DNA from: an uncultured Hyphomicrobiaceae bacterium
GTDB lineage: Bacteria > Pseudomonadota > Alphaproteobacteria > Rhizobiales > Hyphomicrobiaceae
Assembly: GCA_937873575.1 (NCBI GenBank)
Contig: CALMPK010000185.1
Location: forward strand, 1 to 40,331
Length of the DNA: 40,331 nucleotides
Direction: 5' to 3'
The position numbers and the translations under genes were made by a program. The notes below the pieces were generated by a model. The model had not been told where the DNA came from, did not search any database, and was given only the letters and a program-made list of their open reading frames with translations. Shown piece by piece: positions 33,104 to 40,331 of the stretch. Within the stretch, counting starts at the first letter, position 1. Every line of letters starts with the position of its first letter.

Positions 33104-34960
33104 TCATGGCTGTACGAACGGCGTGCCGCTGTCATAGCGCGCCTTCGCCGGAAGTGTGTGGAGCTTGACCGGGCCGAGCGGATCGACCCAGGGCCATTCG
33201 TAACCGCGCCCTGCTTTGAAGAACTGCGGCATGCTGTCGAGATAGAAAGAGGCCGGCAGGTTGCGCGCGGCGGTGCGTTCGTCCCATTGCACCGCGTCGC
33301 GGAGAAAGTCGAAGTTGGCGTGGCGCAGGGTCTCGGATGCCACCCGCGCATCTGTCGGGTAGGGTGCGACGGGATCCCAGCCGAGCACCCAGATGCCGGG
33401 GGTGGCGTCCGTGAAACGCGCTTCGTATGCCCAGCCCTTCATTCGACCTTCGGTGCCGAGAACATTACCGACGAACGATAGGCCATATGAATACGCCATC
33501 GCGCCGACGCAGCGCTTCGGCGCGTTGGCGGATTCGGTCGCGTCGTCGATCAGGCCGCCGGCCTGATTTGTGAACGGCGCGCGGATGCAGCCCATATGAT
33601 TTCGGAAGAACGTCAGATCGATGCTGTTGCCATGCGTGCTGTCACTGTCGGCGTTGTGCGCATAGTTGCCTTCGAACAGGACGTGGTGCGAACCGACCAT
33701 ATGGCTCGCATTGAGACCAATCTCGATCCAAGCGCTGTTCGTGTTGATGTAGGCCATGTCGACGTAGTTGTAGCCGACAACCGACCCGGCTCCCGACGAC
33801 CGGAATACCAGGAGCTTGTTGGCCCGCACCGCGATGCCGTTCTCGATGAGAACCTCCGACGATCCCCGCGACAGGCTGATCGCGTAGCCCGCGCCACCAG
33901 GCTGCGCCCACGCCGCATCGTGGACGTAGTACTCCCGAAGCTCTACCCGGAACGAACTGTCGATCGCCACGCCCTCGCCGTGCCAACTCGTGACGTCGAC
34001 GTTGCGGGCCCACGAACGCGACGCCCACTGGAAGCGCAAGTTTCCGTCGTCGCCGCCGGCCAGCCTCAGGTCCTCAACACCGGCGAGCGTCACATGCTGT
34101 CGCGCGAAGCGAGACAACTGAGCGGCGTTGCTTGTACGGTACGAGATGTGGACGGGCGTCGTGAACGTCACGGTCGTCGCGGAGACAGAGGCGATTTCCT
34201 TGATCTCCGCCGTGGGGCGATCCACTCGCGAGAACCACGAACCGGCTGCCCCTGGCGTCGTCGGGTAAGTGTCCGCGGTGAAATCGTTGGCATAGGGAAC
34301 CGGCGGATCGTGCTTCTGCCACACGACCCGGAAATCCGGCGACGCCCACACCCTGCCGCGACCCTGCGGATCCGTCTGCCACCCCGCGCCCGACACTTCG
34401 TCGAGAAGCACGATCTGTCCCGGCGAAAATCGCCCTGCCCCCGTTACGGCGATCTCGTATGAGCCTTTCACCGCATCGGACGTCAGAGGCGTCGACGCCG
34501 CGATGTCGCTGGCATGACCCGTCGCGGCAAACCGCGCCGGGCCGACGATGACGATCGGTGCGGGCCTTGCGCTGACGGCCTCCTGCATCGGTTTCGCACC
34601 GTCCGTCTTTGCGAGTACCGTCTCGCCGGGGCCTGCACCGCGCAGCGTGATGCCCTTGTGGATCAGCAGGAAGCGCCCGTCGTTGATGAGGAACGTGCCC
34701 TTGCTCAACAGCACGACCTCTCCGCTGGGGCAGCGATCGATCGCCGACTGGATGCGTCCGGTATCATCCATCGCGCCGCCCTGCGGCGTTACACGAGCGC
34801 ACACCTTCTCGCGAGCTGGAATGCCCCCTGCCGGCTTCAATCCCGGGTTCCACGTCGTCGCCCTGTCGGCCGGTAACACCTGCGCGGCGACCACCGGGGC
34901 CGCGGCAACCAACGTCGACGCGGCGAGCAAGGCGAGCATGGCAATCCGCAGCGGCGACAC
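33104..34960 (-). CDS. Exported right-handed beta-helix protein (pectate-lyase-3-like)
   Basis: A 618-residue secreted protein. The GTG at 34960 with GGAGTAACTC upstream gives a signal peptide (LRIAMLALLAASTLVAAAPVVAAQ). 'GRIQSAIDRCPSGEVVLLSKGTFLI' and 'GITLRGAGPGETVLAK' mark the start of a pectate-lyase-3 type parallel beta-helix, and later rungs include 'LRLAGGDDGNLRFQWASRSWARNV' and 'GNYAHNADSDSTHGNSIDLTFFRNHMG'. Proteins of this shape bind or cut acidic polysaccharides as lyases or hydrolases. Within this locus it may trim or modify the exported polymer. No catalytic set can be assigned by eye. Confidence 0.82.
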   Translation of the reverse strand: MSPLRIAMLALLAASTLVAAAPVVAAQVLPADRATTWNPGLKPAGGIPAREKVCARVTPQGGAMDDTGRIQSAIDRCPSGEVVLLSKGTFLINDGRFLLIHKGITLRGAGPGETVLAKTDGAKPMQEAVSARPAPIVIVGPARFAATGHASDIAASTPLTSDAVKGSYEIAVTGAGRFSPGQIVLLDEVSGAGWQTDPQGRGRVWASPDFRVVWQKHDPPVPYANDFTADTYPTTPGAAGSWFSRVDRPTAEIKEIASVSATTVTFTTPVHISYRTSNAAQLSRFARQHVTLAGVEDLRLAGGDDGNLRFQWASRSWARNVDVTSWHGEGVAIDSSFRVELREYYVHDAAWAQPGGAGYAISLSRGSSEVLIENGIAVRANKLLVFRSSGAGSVVGYNYVDMAYINTNSAWIEIGLNASHMVGSHHVLFEGNYAHNADSDSTHGNSIDLTFFRNHMGCIRAPFTNQAGGLIDDATESANAPKRCVGAMAYSYGLSFVGNVLGTEGRMKGWAYEARFTDATPGIWVLGWDPVAPYPTDARVASETLRHANFDFLRDAVQWDERTAARNLPASFYLDSMPQFFKAGRGYEWPWVDPLGPVKLHTLPAKARYDSGTPFVQP

Positions 34961-35055
34961 GAGTTACTCCGGTGTTGCGATCGAGCCCAAGGCGAGCGCC
35001 ACTAAGATCAGTGCGAGTGTCTCGTCAGCGGCGCGCGCTCGTGTGCGTTCAATCT

Positions 35056-36909
35056 TCAGGAGCCGCCTTCGGTTGGCCGCATGGTCGGTCCGGAAGGCGG
35101 GGCACGATCCAAGCGCCGAGAGATGATCTCCCGGCCGGCGAGCCACAGGAACTCGCTATTGGTGACGAGATAGCGCTTCCAAAGCTTGCGCGGCTCCATG
35201 AGCAGTCGCCAGAACCATTCGAAGCCCGAAACCTGGACCCAGCGCGGCGCGCGGCGGATGAAACCAGCGAGCACGTCGAAGCTGCCGCCGACACCCATGA
35301 GGAGTGGAACGCCGAGCCGCTCTCGGTGGCACTCGGTCCACGTCTCCTTGAACGGAGAAGGCATGCCGATGAACAGCATGTCGGCACCGCTCGCTCTGAT
35401 CTCCTCGACGATGGCGTGGTGCTCTTGCGGACCGAAGTACCCGTCGCGGTATCCAGCCACCTTCAACTTCGGATGGCGTTTGCGCGCGCGTTTCACCAGC
35501 GTCTCGACGACCTCGCGGCGTGCACCGAGAAAATAGATACTGAGCCCGTTGGCCTCTGCTGCCGCCAGGAGGTTGGCCATCAGGTCGATACCCGCCACGC
35601 GCTCCGGCATCGCCTGACCGGAGGCCTGCAAGGCCCATACGACCGACATCCCGTCCGCAACCGTCAAGTCGGCCGCACGGCACGCCTTTGCGAGACTTTC
35701 ATCACGGCGCATCATGCACAGGTGAGAGGCATTCGCTGTCATCACCGTGTGCGAGCTGCGAGGGCCACGACAGAACTCGAGACAGCGCGCGACGGCACTC
35801 TCCATCGTAACGACGTCGAAGTTCAAACCCATCAGCGACACTTTTCGCAATGCTGGCTTCGCCACGGATTGCGCGAGACGTAACGTTGCCGCCGTCGCAT
35901 GCCGCTTGTGCCAGATCGGCGCCCGCTCCGCCTCGAATCGAGCCGTCGCAGAACGCTTCCCCATGCGTAGGCAAGCGTATTGGTAGGATCTCAGGTAAGC
36001 GCGAAACGCCGGGTCGTCATATCGCGGCAGCCCCTTCGCCCAGCTTCTCAAGTACCCCCACAGCATCGCCCCGCTGCCGACCAACGCGGGGTGCGCGGGC
36101 AACCGGAATGCGGCGACGACCAGATAATAGAGAGGCGCCGTCCCCATGAAGTACTGGCCAAACCCGGCCCTCAGACGGCCGGTGACGATGTTCTTCTGGC
36201 TCGCGCCCTGCGGACGCAGGTGGATGAACCGCAACGGCTCGCTATCGACGCTTTCGGCGATCCAGCCGAGCATGCGCGCGCGATGGCAATCAATGCCATC
36301 CCACATGACCTGCCGGACGAACCCGCCGATCTCCTCGAAGCAGGCGACGCGGTAGAACTTCGTCATGCCAACCGACATCTCGTCTCCACAGACCTCGGCA
36401 ACTAGCGCACCCGTCTTGGGATGAACGAACCAGGGCTTGCCAGACGACGTGCCGATGCGCGGATTGGCTTCCATGCGCTCCATCAGCAGCTCGAAGTAGC
36501 GAGCCGGTAGATCGAGGTCCATGTCGAGCTTGCAGACGTAGTCGAAATCGGCGAGGTGGATGCCCTCCAGGCCCGCATAGAAGGCCTCGATGACACCCGG
36601 CCCCACCTTGCGGTGACCGCGATCAACGCGCTTGATGACATGCAGATAGGGAAGCTTGCTCGCATACTCGTCGAGAATGTCCGCGGTACCATCGGTCGAA
36701 CCATCGTCGACGACGATCCAAAGCGCCGGGGGCACCGTCTGCGCGGCCACGCTATCGAGCGTGCGCCGGAGATACTGCGCCTCGTCGCGGCACGGCGACA
36801 CGAGCAGGTAGCGCCGCGCGTTCGCTGGAATGGCCGCTCCACTGGCCTCGTCCTCGCTCGCACCGAGCGCTTCCAACGATGTCTTTTCGATGGTTCGGGC
36901 TGGCAGCAT
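35056..36909 (-). CDS. Bifunctional glycosyltransferase: GT2 domain fused to WecG/TagA/CpsF (GT26) domain
   Basis: A 617-residue two-domain enzyme. Residues about 30-280 are a GT2 (GT-A) domain with 'YLLVSPCRDEAQYLRRTLDSV', 'IVVDDGSTDGTADIL' and the DxD-like 'CKLDMDLDLP'. From about residue 352 ('VSLMGLNFDVVTMESAV') to about 600 is a GT26 domain with 'VMTANASHLCMM', 'VADGMSVVWAL', 'PERVAGIDLMANLL', 'GVGGSFDVLAGFIRRAPRWVQ' and 'WFWRLLMEPRKLWKRYL'. GT26 enzymes add the second sugar to a lipid-linked first sugar. The start ATG at 36909 has GAGG upstream. Fusion suggests two consecutive transfer steps in one polypeptide. The gene is divergent from the polymerase gene. Confidence 0.9.
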   Translation of the reverse strand: MLPARTIEKTSLEALGASEDEASGAAIPANARRYLLVSPCRDEAQYLRRTLDSVAAQTVPPALWIVVDDGSTDGTADILDEYASKLPYLHVIKRVDRGHRKVGPGVIEAFYAGLEGIHLADFDYVCKLDMDLDLPARYFELLMERMEANPRIGTSSGKPWFVHPKTGALVAEVCGDEMSVGMTKFYRVACFEEIGGFVRQVMWDGIDCHRARMLGWIAESVDSEPLRFIHLRPQGASQKNIVTGRLRAGFGQYFMGTAPLYYLVVAAFRLPAHPALVGSGAMLWGYLRSWAKGLPRYDDPAFRAYLRSYQYACLRMGKRSATARFEAERAPIWHKRHATAATLRLAQSVAKPALRKVSLMGLNFDVVTMESAVARCLEFCRGPRSSHTVMTANASHLCMMRRDESLAKACRAADLTVADGMSVVWALQASGQAMPERVAGIDLMANLLAAAEANGLSIYFLGARREVVETLVKRARKRHPKLKVAGYRDGYFGPQEHHAIVEEIRASGADMLFIGMPSPFKETWTECHRERLGVPLLMGVGGSFDVLAGFIRRAPRWVQVSGFEWFWRLLMEPRKLWKRYLVTNSEFLWLAGREIISRRLDRAPPSGPTMRPTEGGS

Positions 36910-37348
36910 GATCGACCTCGTCGGAATCTCGGCTTCCGCAAGCGTCCCGTAACAGGACGGCGATGAACCGCATGTTCGCCGCGCCGCGAGCAAGAGCCTG
37001 CGGCCGGCTTTGTTGACTTCGGCGCACTCCGGCCGGTTGCGCCAAACTGCGCCACCGACCGCGCCGAATGCGCTTACGAGACAGCCGAATTCAATTTGCA
37101 TGCCGTGCTTGTTCGGGGCGGACCGCCGAACGGCGCGAGAGCAAAGCAGGTCCTTAACGTTTCGCGTAGACGATGGGAGCGCTCACAAGGTGTCCATCTC
37201 CGTTGGCACGCTACGTGCTCCAACGGTGACATTCCGCGCCGTCATCCGCGTCCGCGCTCCTGGGGCCGCGATTCCGGGGCCGCGGTCGGTTTACTATTCG
37301 AACACCGCTCCCGCGCGGTCGCACGAACCGTCACTGGATCCTCTCGCG
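36910..37348. other. Divergent intergenic region between the double glycosyltransferase and polymerase genes
   Basis: About 440 bp without a convincing gene; frames continuing both coding regions outward are open but lack family character and ribosome sites. It holds one sigma-54-like site on the + strand (37203-37219). Confidence 0.45.
37203..37219 (+). promoter_or_regulatory. Candidate sigma-54 promoter for the polymerase/ligase gene
   Basis: TTGGCACG-CTAC-GTGCT keeps the 10-bp spacing between GG and GC, with one mismatch in the -12 box (GTGCT for TTGCT), 130 bp before the ATG at 37349. The same bases form an imperfect palindrome (GTTGGCACG...CGTGCTCCAAC), so an operator is an alternative. 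Confidence 0.35.
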
Positions 37349-38746
37349 ATGCCGCATGCCGGAAACCGCGCAACCGCTTATTCGGGCGCCGCGACCCAAT
37401 CGAAGGCGATCGACCTCTACCTGGCGATCCCGCTCGCCGGCGTTCTCTTCGCGCTCATTCTTCAGCCGCTGATCATTTCCGGCTGCGCACCGACCGACGC
37501 CGAGTGTCTCAACGCGAGCCGGCCCGAGAACAAGATCATCTGGCCTTTGCTTGCGCTTTTCGCGTTCGTGGTCGTGGCGCGCAACTGGCGGCGGGTCGCC
37601 ATCCCGTCCCACATCGGCTGGCTTCTCGGCTTCCTCGCATTCGCGGGAGCGAGCGTGCTATGGGCGTTCCGGCCCGAGCTCTCCGGCATTCGCTATCTGC
37701 AGCAGGTGATGATCGTTTCGGCCACGGTGCTGCCAGCGCTCATTCTCACCGGGCGCGGCGATCTCCTGCGGGGCCTGTTCCTATGCTTCGCACTCGCCTG
37801 CGTACTCAACGTCTTCATGGTGCTCGGCCCCCCGCCCGTTCTCGACGCCAACGCGACGCCGGGCCACACGGGCTACTTCTCCGGCAAGAACTATCTCGCG
37901 ATCTGCGCAGCGGTTGCACTGCTCCTGTCGTTTCACGAGATGACCTATTCCGGCCTGCGCCGGTGGATGGGCGTTGCCGTCGCCGGCATCGCGCTCGTCC
38001 TGCTCGTGTTGAGCAACGGCAAGACGGCCATGGGCCTGACGCTCATTGCCCCTGTTCTGGCGACGGCCGCATTCGTTCTGCGCAGGACACTCGGCCTGTC
38101 CACACTAGCGGTTCCGCTCGCGATCCTCGCGGCCTACGCCGTACTTTCGACCGTCCTCGGGTTCGACGTCTACAAGCTCTCCTACTATGCCTATGGCGAC
38201 TCGACGTTCACCGGCCGGCGCTGGATCTGGATCTTCGCGAACGAACAGATCGCCGAACGGCCCTTTCTCGGATGGGGCTATCAGTCCTTCTGGCTGGTCG
38301 GTCCTGATGCTCCGAGCGTCGTCAAGGCCCCCGGTTGGGTCAAGACGATGCCGAACGCTCACAACGGCTACCTCGATACCATTCTCGAGATGGGCTACCT
38401 CGGCTTCCTGCTTCTGCTGGCGTTCGTCGCCACCACGTTGCATGCCGCCGGGCGCCTCGTCGATCGCGATCCCGCTCGCGGCTGGGTGGTGCTGACGCTC
38501 GCTTTCTTCATCATCATCACCAACGGACTCGAAAGCATGTGGATGCGCGCGTTCGAGTTCCTTTGGCTGGTGTTCCTCATCCTCGCGGCGGAGGTCGCCC
38601 GCGCGCGCGACACCGGTCCTGTCGCCGTCGCGCCGCAAGGCTCCGGTCCGATGTTCCCCATCAAGACGCGAAAGCGTGTCTCGGCCTTGCGACCAGCACT
38701 TTCCGCTTCCGACCGGACCGCGCACCCGCGCTCCGCTACCCGTTAA
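37349..38746 (+). CDS. O-antigen ligase / Wzy polymerase family membrane protein
   Basis: A 465-residue polytopic membrane protein of the Wzy_C/WaaL superfamily with about eleven helices. The diagnostic large periplasmic loop ends with 'TFTGRRWIWIFANEQIAERPFLGWGYQSFW' and 'NAHNGYLDTILEMGYLGFLLLL', carrying the conserved Arg and His of this family. In an exopolysaccharide locus with a Wzc-type regulator it is most likely the repeat-unit polymerase rather than a lipid A ligase. The ATG at 37349 (MPHAGNRA) is preferred over the frame reaching 37010, which covers the intergenic region. The C-terminal tail is basic and hydrophilic. Confidence 0.88.
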   Translation: MPHAGNRATAYSGAATQSKAIDLYLAIPLAGVLFALILQPLIISGCAPTDAECLNASRPENKIIWPLLALFAFVVVARNWRRVAIPSHIGWLLGFLAFAGASVLWAFRPELSGIRYLQQVMIVSATVLPALILTGRGDLLRGLFLCFALACVLNVFMVLGPPPVLDANATPGHTGYFSGKNYLAICAAVALLLSFHEMTYSGLRRWMGVAVAGIALVLLVLSNGKTAMGLTLIAPVLATAAFVLRRTLGLSTLAVPLAILAAYAVLSTVLGFDVYKLSYYAYGDSTFTGRRWIWIFANEQIAERPFLGWGYQSFWLVGPDAPSVVKAPGWVKTMPNAHNGYLDTILEMGYLGFLLLLAFVATTLHAAGRLVDRDPARGWVVLTLAFFIIITNGLESMWMRAFEFLWLVFLILAAEVARARDTGPVAVAPQGSGPMFPIKTRKRVSALRPALSASDRTAHPRSATR

Positions 38747-38844
38747 CGAATGAGTAGGAACCACCGCTTACCGTTCGACCGTTCGAGATGGCCGCGCCCC
38801 GCACTTGGCGGCGCTCCGGATTGTCGATCAGGAGAGCGATTGCG

Positions 38845-39108
38845 ATGGCTTACGCCCTGCCGGCTTATGCACTGATCGCCGCCATGACATTTGCGGCAGG
38901 TCTGGCCTCGGCACCGCATCCCCGATCCACGATCATCGTCACGGCCGCGGCGCTGCTTTGGCCCGCAACGATGGCTGCCATTGTTCTCCACGCTCTCATC
39001 ATCACGTATCTATGGAGCAACGGGCCCGCATCGGGCTCGCGCGATACAACGGCAATCGACGATAACGGTTCGCACGCCGCTGCGATTCCCGGCTGGCCCG
39101 CTCTCTGA
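38845..39108 (+). CDS. Small hypothetical two-helix membrane protein
   Basis: An 87-residue frame from the ATG at 38845, with AGGAGAG about 9-15 nt upstream; an ATG at 38788 would add 19 basic residues. Two hydrophobic segments ('LPAYALIAAMTFAAGLAS' and 'IIVTAAALLWPATMAAIVLHALIITYLW') precede a polar C-terminus. I do not recognise a family. It follows the polymerase gene and ends 2 bp before the stop of the convergent asparagine synthase gene. Confidence 0.5.
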   Translation: MAYALPAYALIAAMTFAAGLASAPHPRSTIIVTAAALLWPATMAAIVLHALIITYLWSNGPASGSRDTTAIDDNGSHAAAIPGWPAL

Positions 39109-39110
39109 TT

Positions 39111-40331
39111 TCAGCGGAAAACACGGTGGCGATGACACCACCGGATGAGCACGTAGACCGCCCACACGCGCGACCAGTACATGCCCGGCGCTCCGTCGAG
39201 ATAGGCGCGCCAGAGCCGGTCCACCGCGTCTGGCGAGAGGCCCGTCGGTGCGACCGCGAGCGGATCGCGCAACGTCTCGTCCATCGTCTTCTTCAAGCCG
39301 CGCCTGATCCAGCGATCGAACGGCATGACGAAGCCGCTCTTCGGCCGTTCGAACAACGCGGGGTCCAATCCGCGCAGACCGATCCGCCGCAAGGTTTGCT
39401 TCCGGCCGAGCGGCCTGTAGCGCGTGTCGTCCGGCAAACGGTCGACGGCATCGAAAAGGACCTCGTCGACGAGCGGAACACGCTGCTCCAACGACGAAGC
39501 CATGCTCGCCACGTCGTTATCGCGAAGCAAACGCTCACCTAGACACAGGCGCTGCTCCCTGACGCTGATAGCCGCGAGCGCACTGCGCCCCTTCGTCTCC
39601 TCCTGCCATCGCTTGCGCATCTTCGGCGGCAGGCCATCGGGCGGCATCGTCGCGAAATCCGCAGCGAGAAGCTCGCGTTGGAAATCGGGTAGAAACAGAG
39701 CATAGGCGAGCTGATAGAGCGACAGGAGATCGCTACCCTTGCGCACCATGTCAGGCAGCTTCGCCCAGCGGGTTTGCGGCGGAACTTCGGCCGACGAGCG
39801 ACGCAGCGGCCACGTCGCGGCAGCGGAAAGGGCACTCTTCACTCCGCGCGGGAGAAATGCGCTCAGTCCGTCGGCACGGTGAAGCAGGGGCAGGTCCCGG
39901 AACGAGGTGTAGCCACCGAACAATTCGTCACCGCCGGTTCCCGACAGGGCAACGGTGAAACCCGCGTCACGAATCGCGCGTGAGATGTAATAGGCGTTGA
40001 GACCGTCGAACGTCGGCTGATCGAGGCTGTCCAATGCCCGATCGAGGTTGCCGACAAAATCGCCCTCCGTCAGCACGACTTCGTGGTGATCTGTGCCGAT
40101 GGCGGACGCGATGCGCCGCGCGACTGGCCCCTCGTTCAGCTCCTGCTCCTCGAACGCCAGCGTGAAGCTGTGAACGGGTGTGCGGCTCGAGCGTTGCGCA
40201 ATGTTAGCGATCGCGGAGGAATCAATTCCACCCGAGGGGGACACGGCGAGCGGCACATCGCTCGCGGGGGGAAGCCTTATGCTCTCCCCGAGGGTGTTCG
40301 CCAGGTCGTCCTCGCTGATCGGTCCCGCACC
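39111..40331 (-). CDS. Asparagine synthase (glutamine-hydrolysing) family protein, 5' end outside window
   Basis: The C-terminal synthetase domain of an AsnB-type enzyme; the frame is open through the right edge, so the N-terminal glutaminase domain lies outside. The ATP pyrophosphatase loop SGGIDSS is present, followed by 'HSFTLAFEEQELNEGPVARRIA', 'LSGTGGDELFGGY' and 'DNDVASMASSLEQRVPLVD', all conserved. The last about 100 residues ('LFERPKSGFVMPFDRWIRRGL') match the family C-terminus. Members in exopolysaccharide loci often amidate sugar acids rather than aspartate, so a role in decorating the polymer is possible. Confidence 0.92.
   Translation of the reverse strand, partial: GAGPISEDDLANTLGESIRLPPASDVPLAVSPSGGIDSSAIANIAQRSSRTPVHSFTLAFEEQELNEGPVARRIASAIGTDHHEVVLTEGDFVGNLDRALDSLDQPTFDGLNAYYISRAIRDAGFTVALSGTGGDELFGGYTSFRDLPLLHRADGLSAFLPRGVKSALSAAATWPLRRSSAEVPPQTRWAKLPDMVRKGSDLLSLYQLAYALFLPDFQRELLAADFATMPPDGLPPKMRKRWQEETKGRSALAAISVREQRLCLGERLLRDNDVASMASSLEQRVPLVDEVLFDAVDRLPDDTRYRPLGRKQTLRRIGLRGLDPALFERPKSGFVMPFDRWIRRGLKKTMDETLRDPLAVAPTGLSPDAVDRLWRAYLDGAPGMYWSRVWAVYVLIRWCHRHRVFR

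Noticed and set aside
37010-37348. N-terminal extension of the polymerase protein
   Set aside because: The extra residues are not hydrophobic or conserved in character and overlap the divergent upstream region.
1-40331. CRISPR array, rRNA operon or prophage
   Set aside because: No regularly spaced direct repeats, rRNA motifs or phage structural genes were seen.

Overview
This window looks like chromosomal DNA of a GC-rich alphaproteobacterium, most likely of the order Hyphomicrobiales (Rhizobiales). The evidence is a class I (archaeal-type) lysyl-tRNA synthetase, an rpmH-rnpA-yidC-engB order, a 'CATGGCCGGG...CCCGGCCATG' intergenic hairpin of the kind scattered through Rhizobiales genomes, and HutC/GntR and NrtA/TauA-type systems. 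Genus cannot be fixed from the sequence alone; a Hyphomicrobiaceae-like methylotroph relative is only a guess.

Layout. (1) 1-9.9 kb is core and household: a murein endopeptidase of the MepA type (runs off the left edge), a sterol desaturase-type hydroxylase, an alpha/beta hydrolase, an MgtC/DUF4010 membrane protein, a TerB-like protein, class I LysRS with a small zinc-ribbon protein behind it, and an unusual 772-residue protein with a Clp-N domain, a very long proline-rich region and a membrane-like tail. (2) 9.9-13.6 kb is the leftward rpmH-rnpA-yidC-engB operon behind a good sigma-70 promoter. (3) 13.97-22.78 kb is the most interesting region. Two leftward blocks stand in tandem: DUF971 protein - AprA-like flavoprotein - AprB-like two-cluster ferredoxin - HEAT-repeat protein - GntR/UTRA regulator, closed by a hairpin terminator; then, behind a near-perfect sigma-54 promoter with palindromes upstream, a NrtA/TauA-type ABC importer (binding protein, permease, ATPase) and a Crp-family regulator. 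Divergently placed at 23.0-24.5 kb are a 7Fe ferredoxin, a ferredoxin-NADP reductase and a small unknown protein. Together this reads as uptake of an unidentified small (possibly sulfonated) compound and its redox processing, with NADPH-ferredoxin as a possible electron link; the substrate is unknown.

(4) 24.7-26.2 kb is a small accessory patch: tRNA-Lys(UUU) with its own promoter, a truncated IS3-type transposase directly behind it, an XRE-PAS regulator and a tiny membrane protein in locally AT-richer DNA. (5) 26.7-40.3 kb is an exopolysaccharide locus: a RfbF-like sugar nucleotidyltransferase, a Wzc/GumC-type chain-length regulator with kinase domain, a GT4 glycosyltransferase, an OafA-type acyltransferase, a secreted beta-helix (pectate-lyase-like) protein, a GT2-GT26 double glycosyltransferase, an O-antigen-ligase/Wzy-type polymerase, a small membrane protein, and an asparagine synthase that runs off the right edge. 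Sugar activation, repeat-unit assembly, decoration, polymerisation and length control are all represented; a flippase (Wzx), an outer-membrane exporter (Wza) and an initiating transferase are not seen in this window.

No CRISPR array, rRNA or complete insertion sequence was seen.
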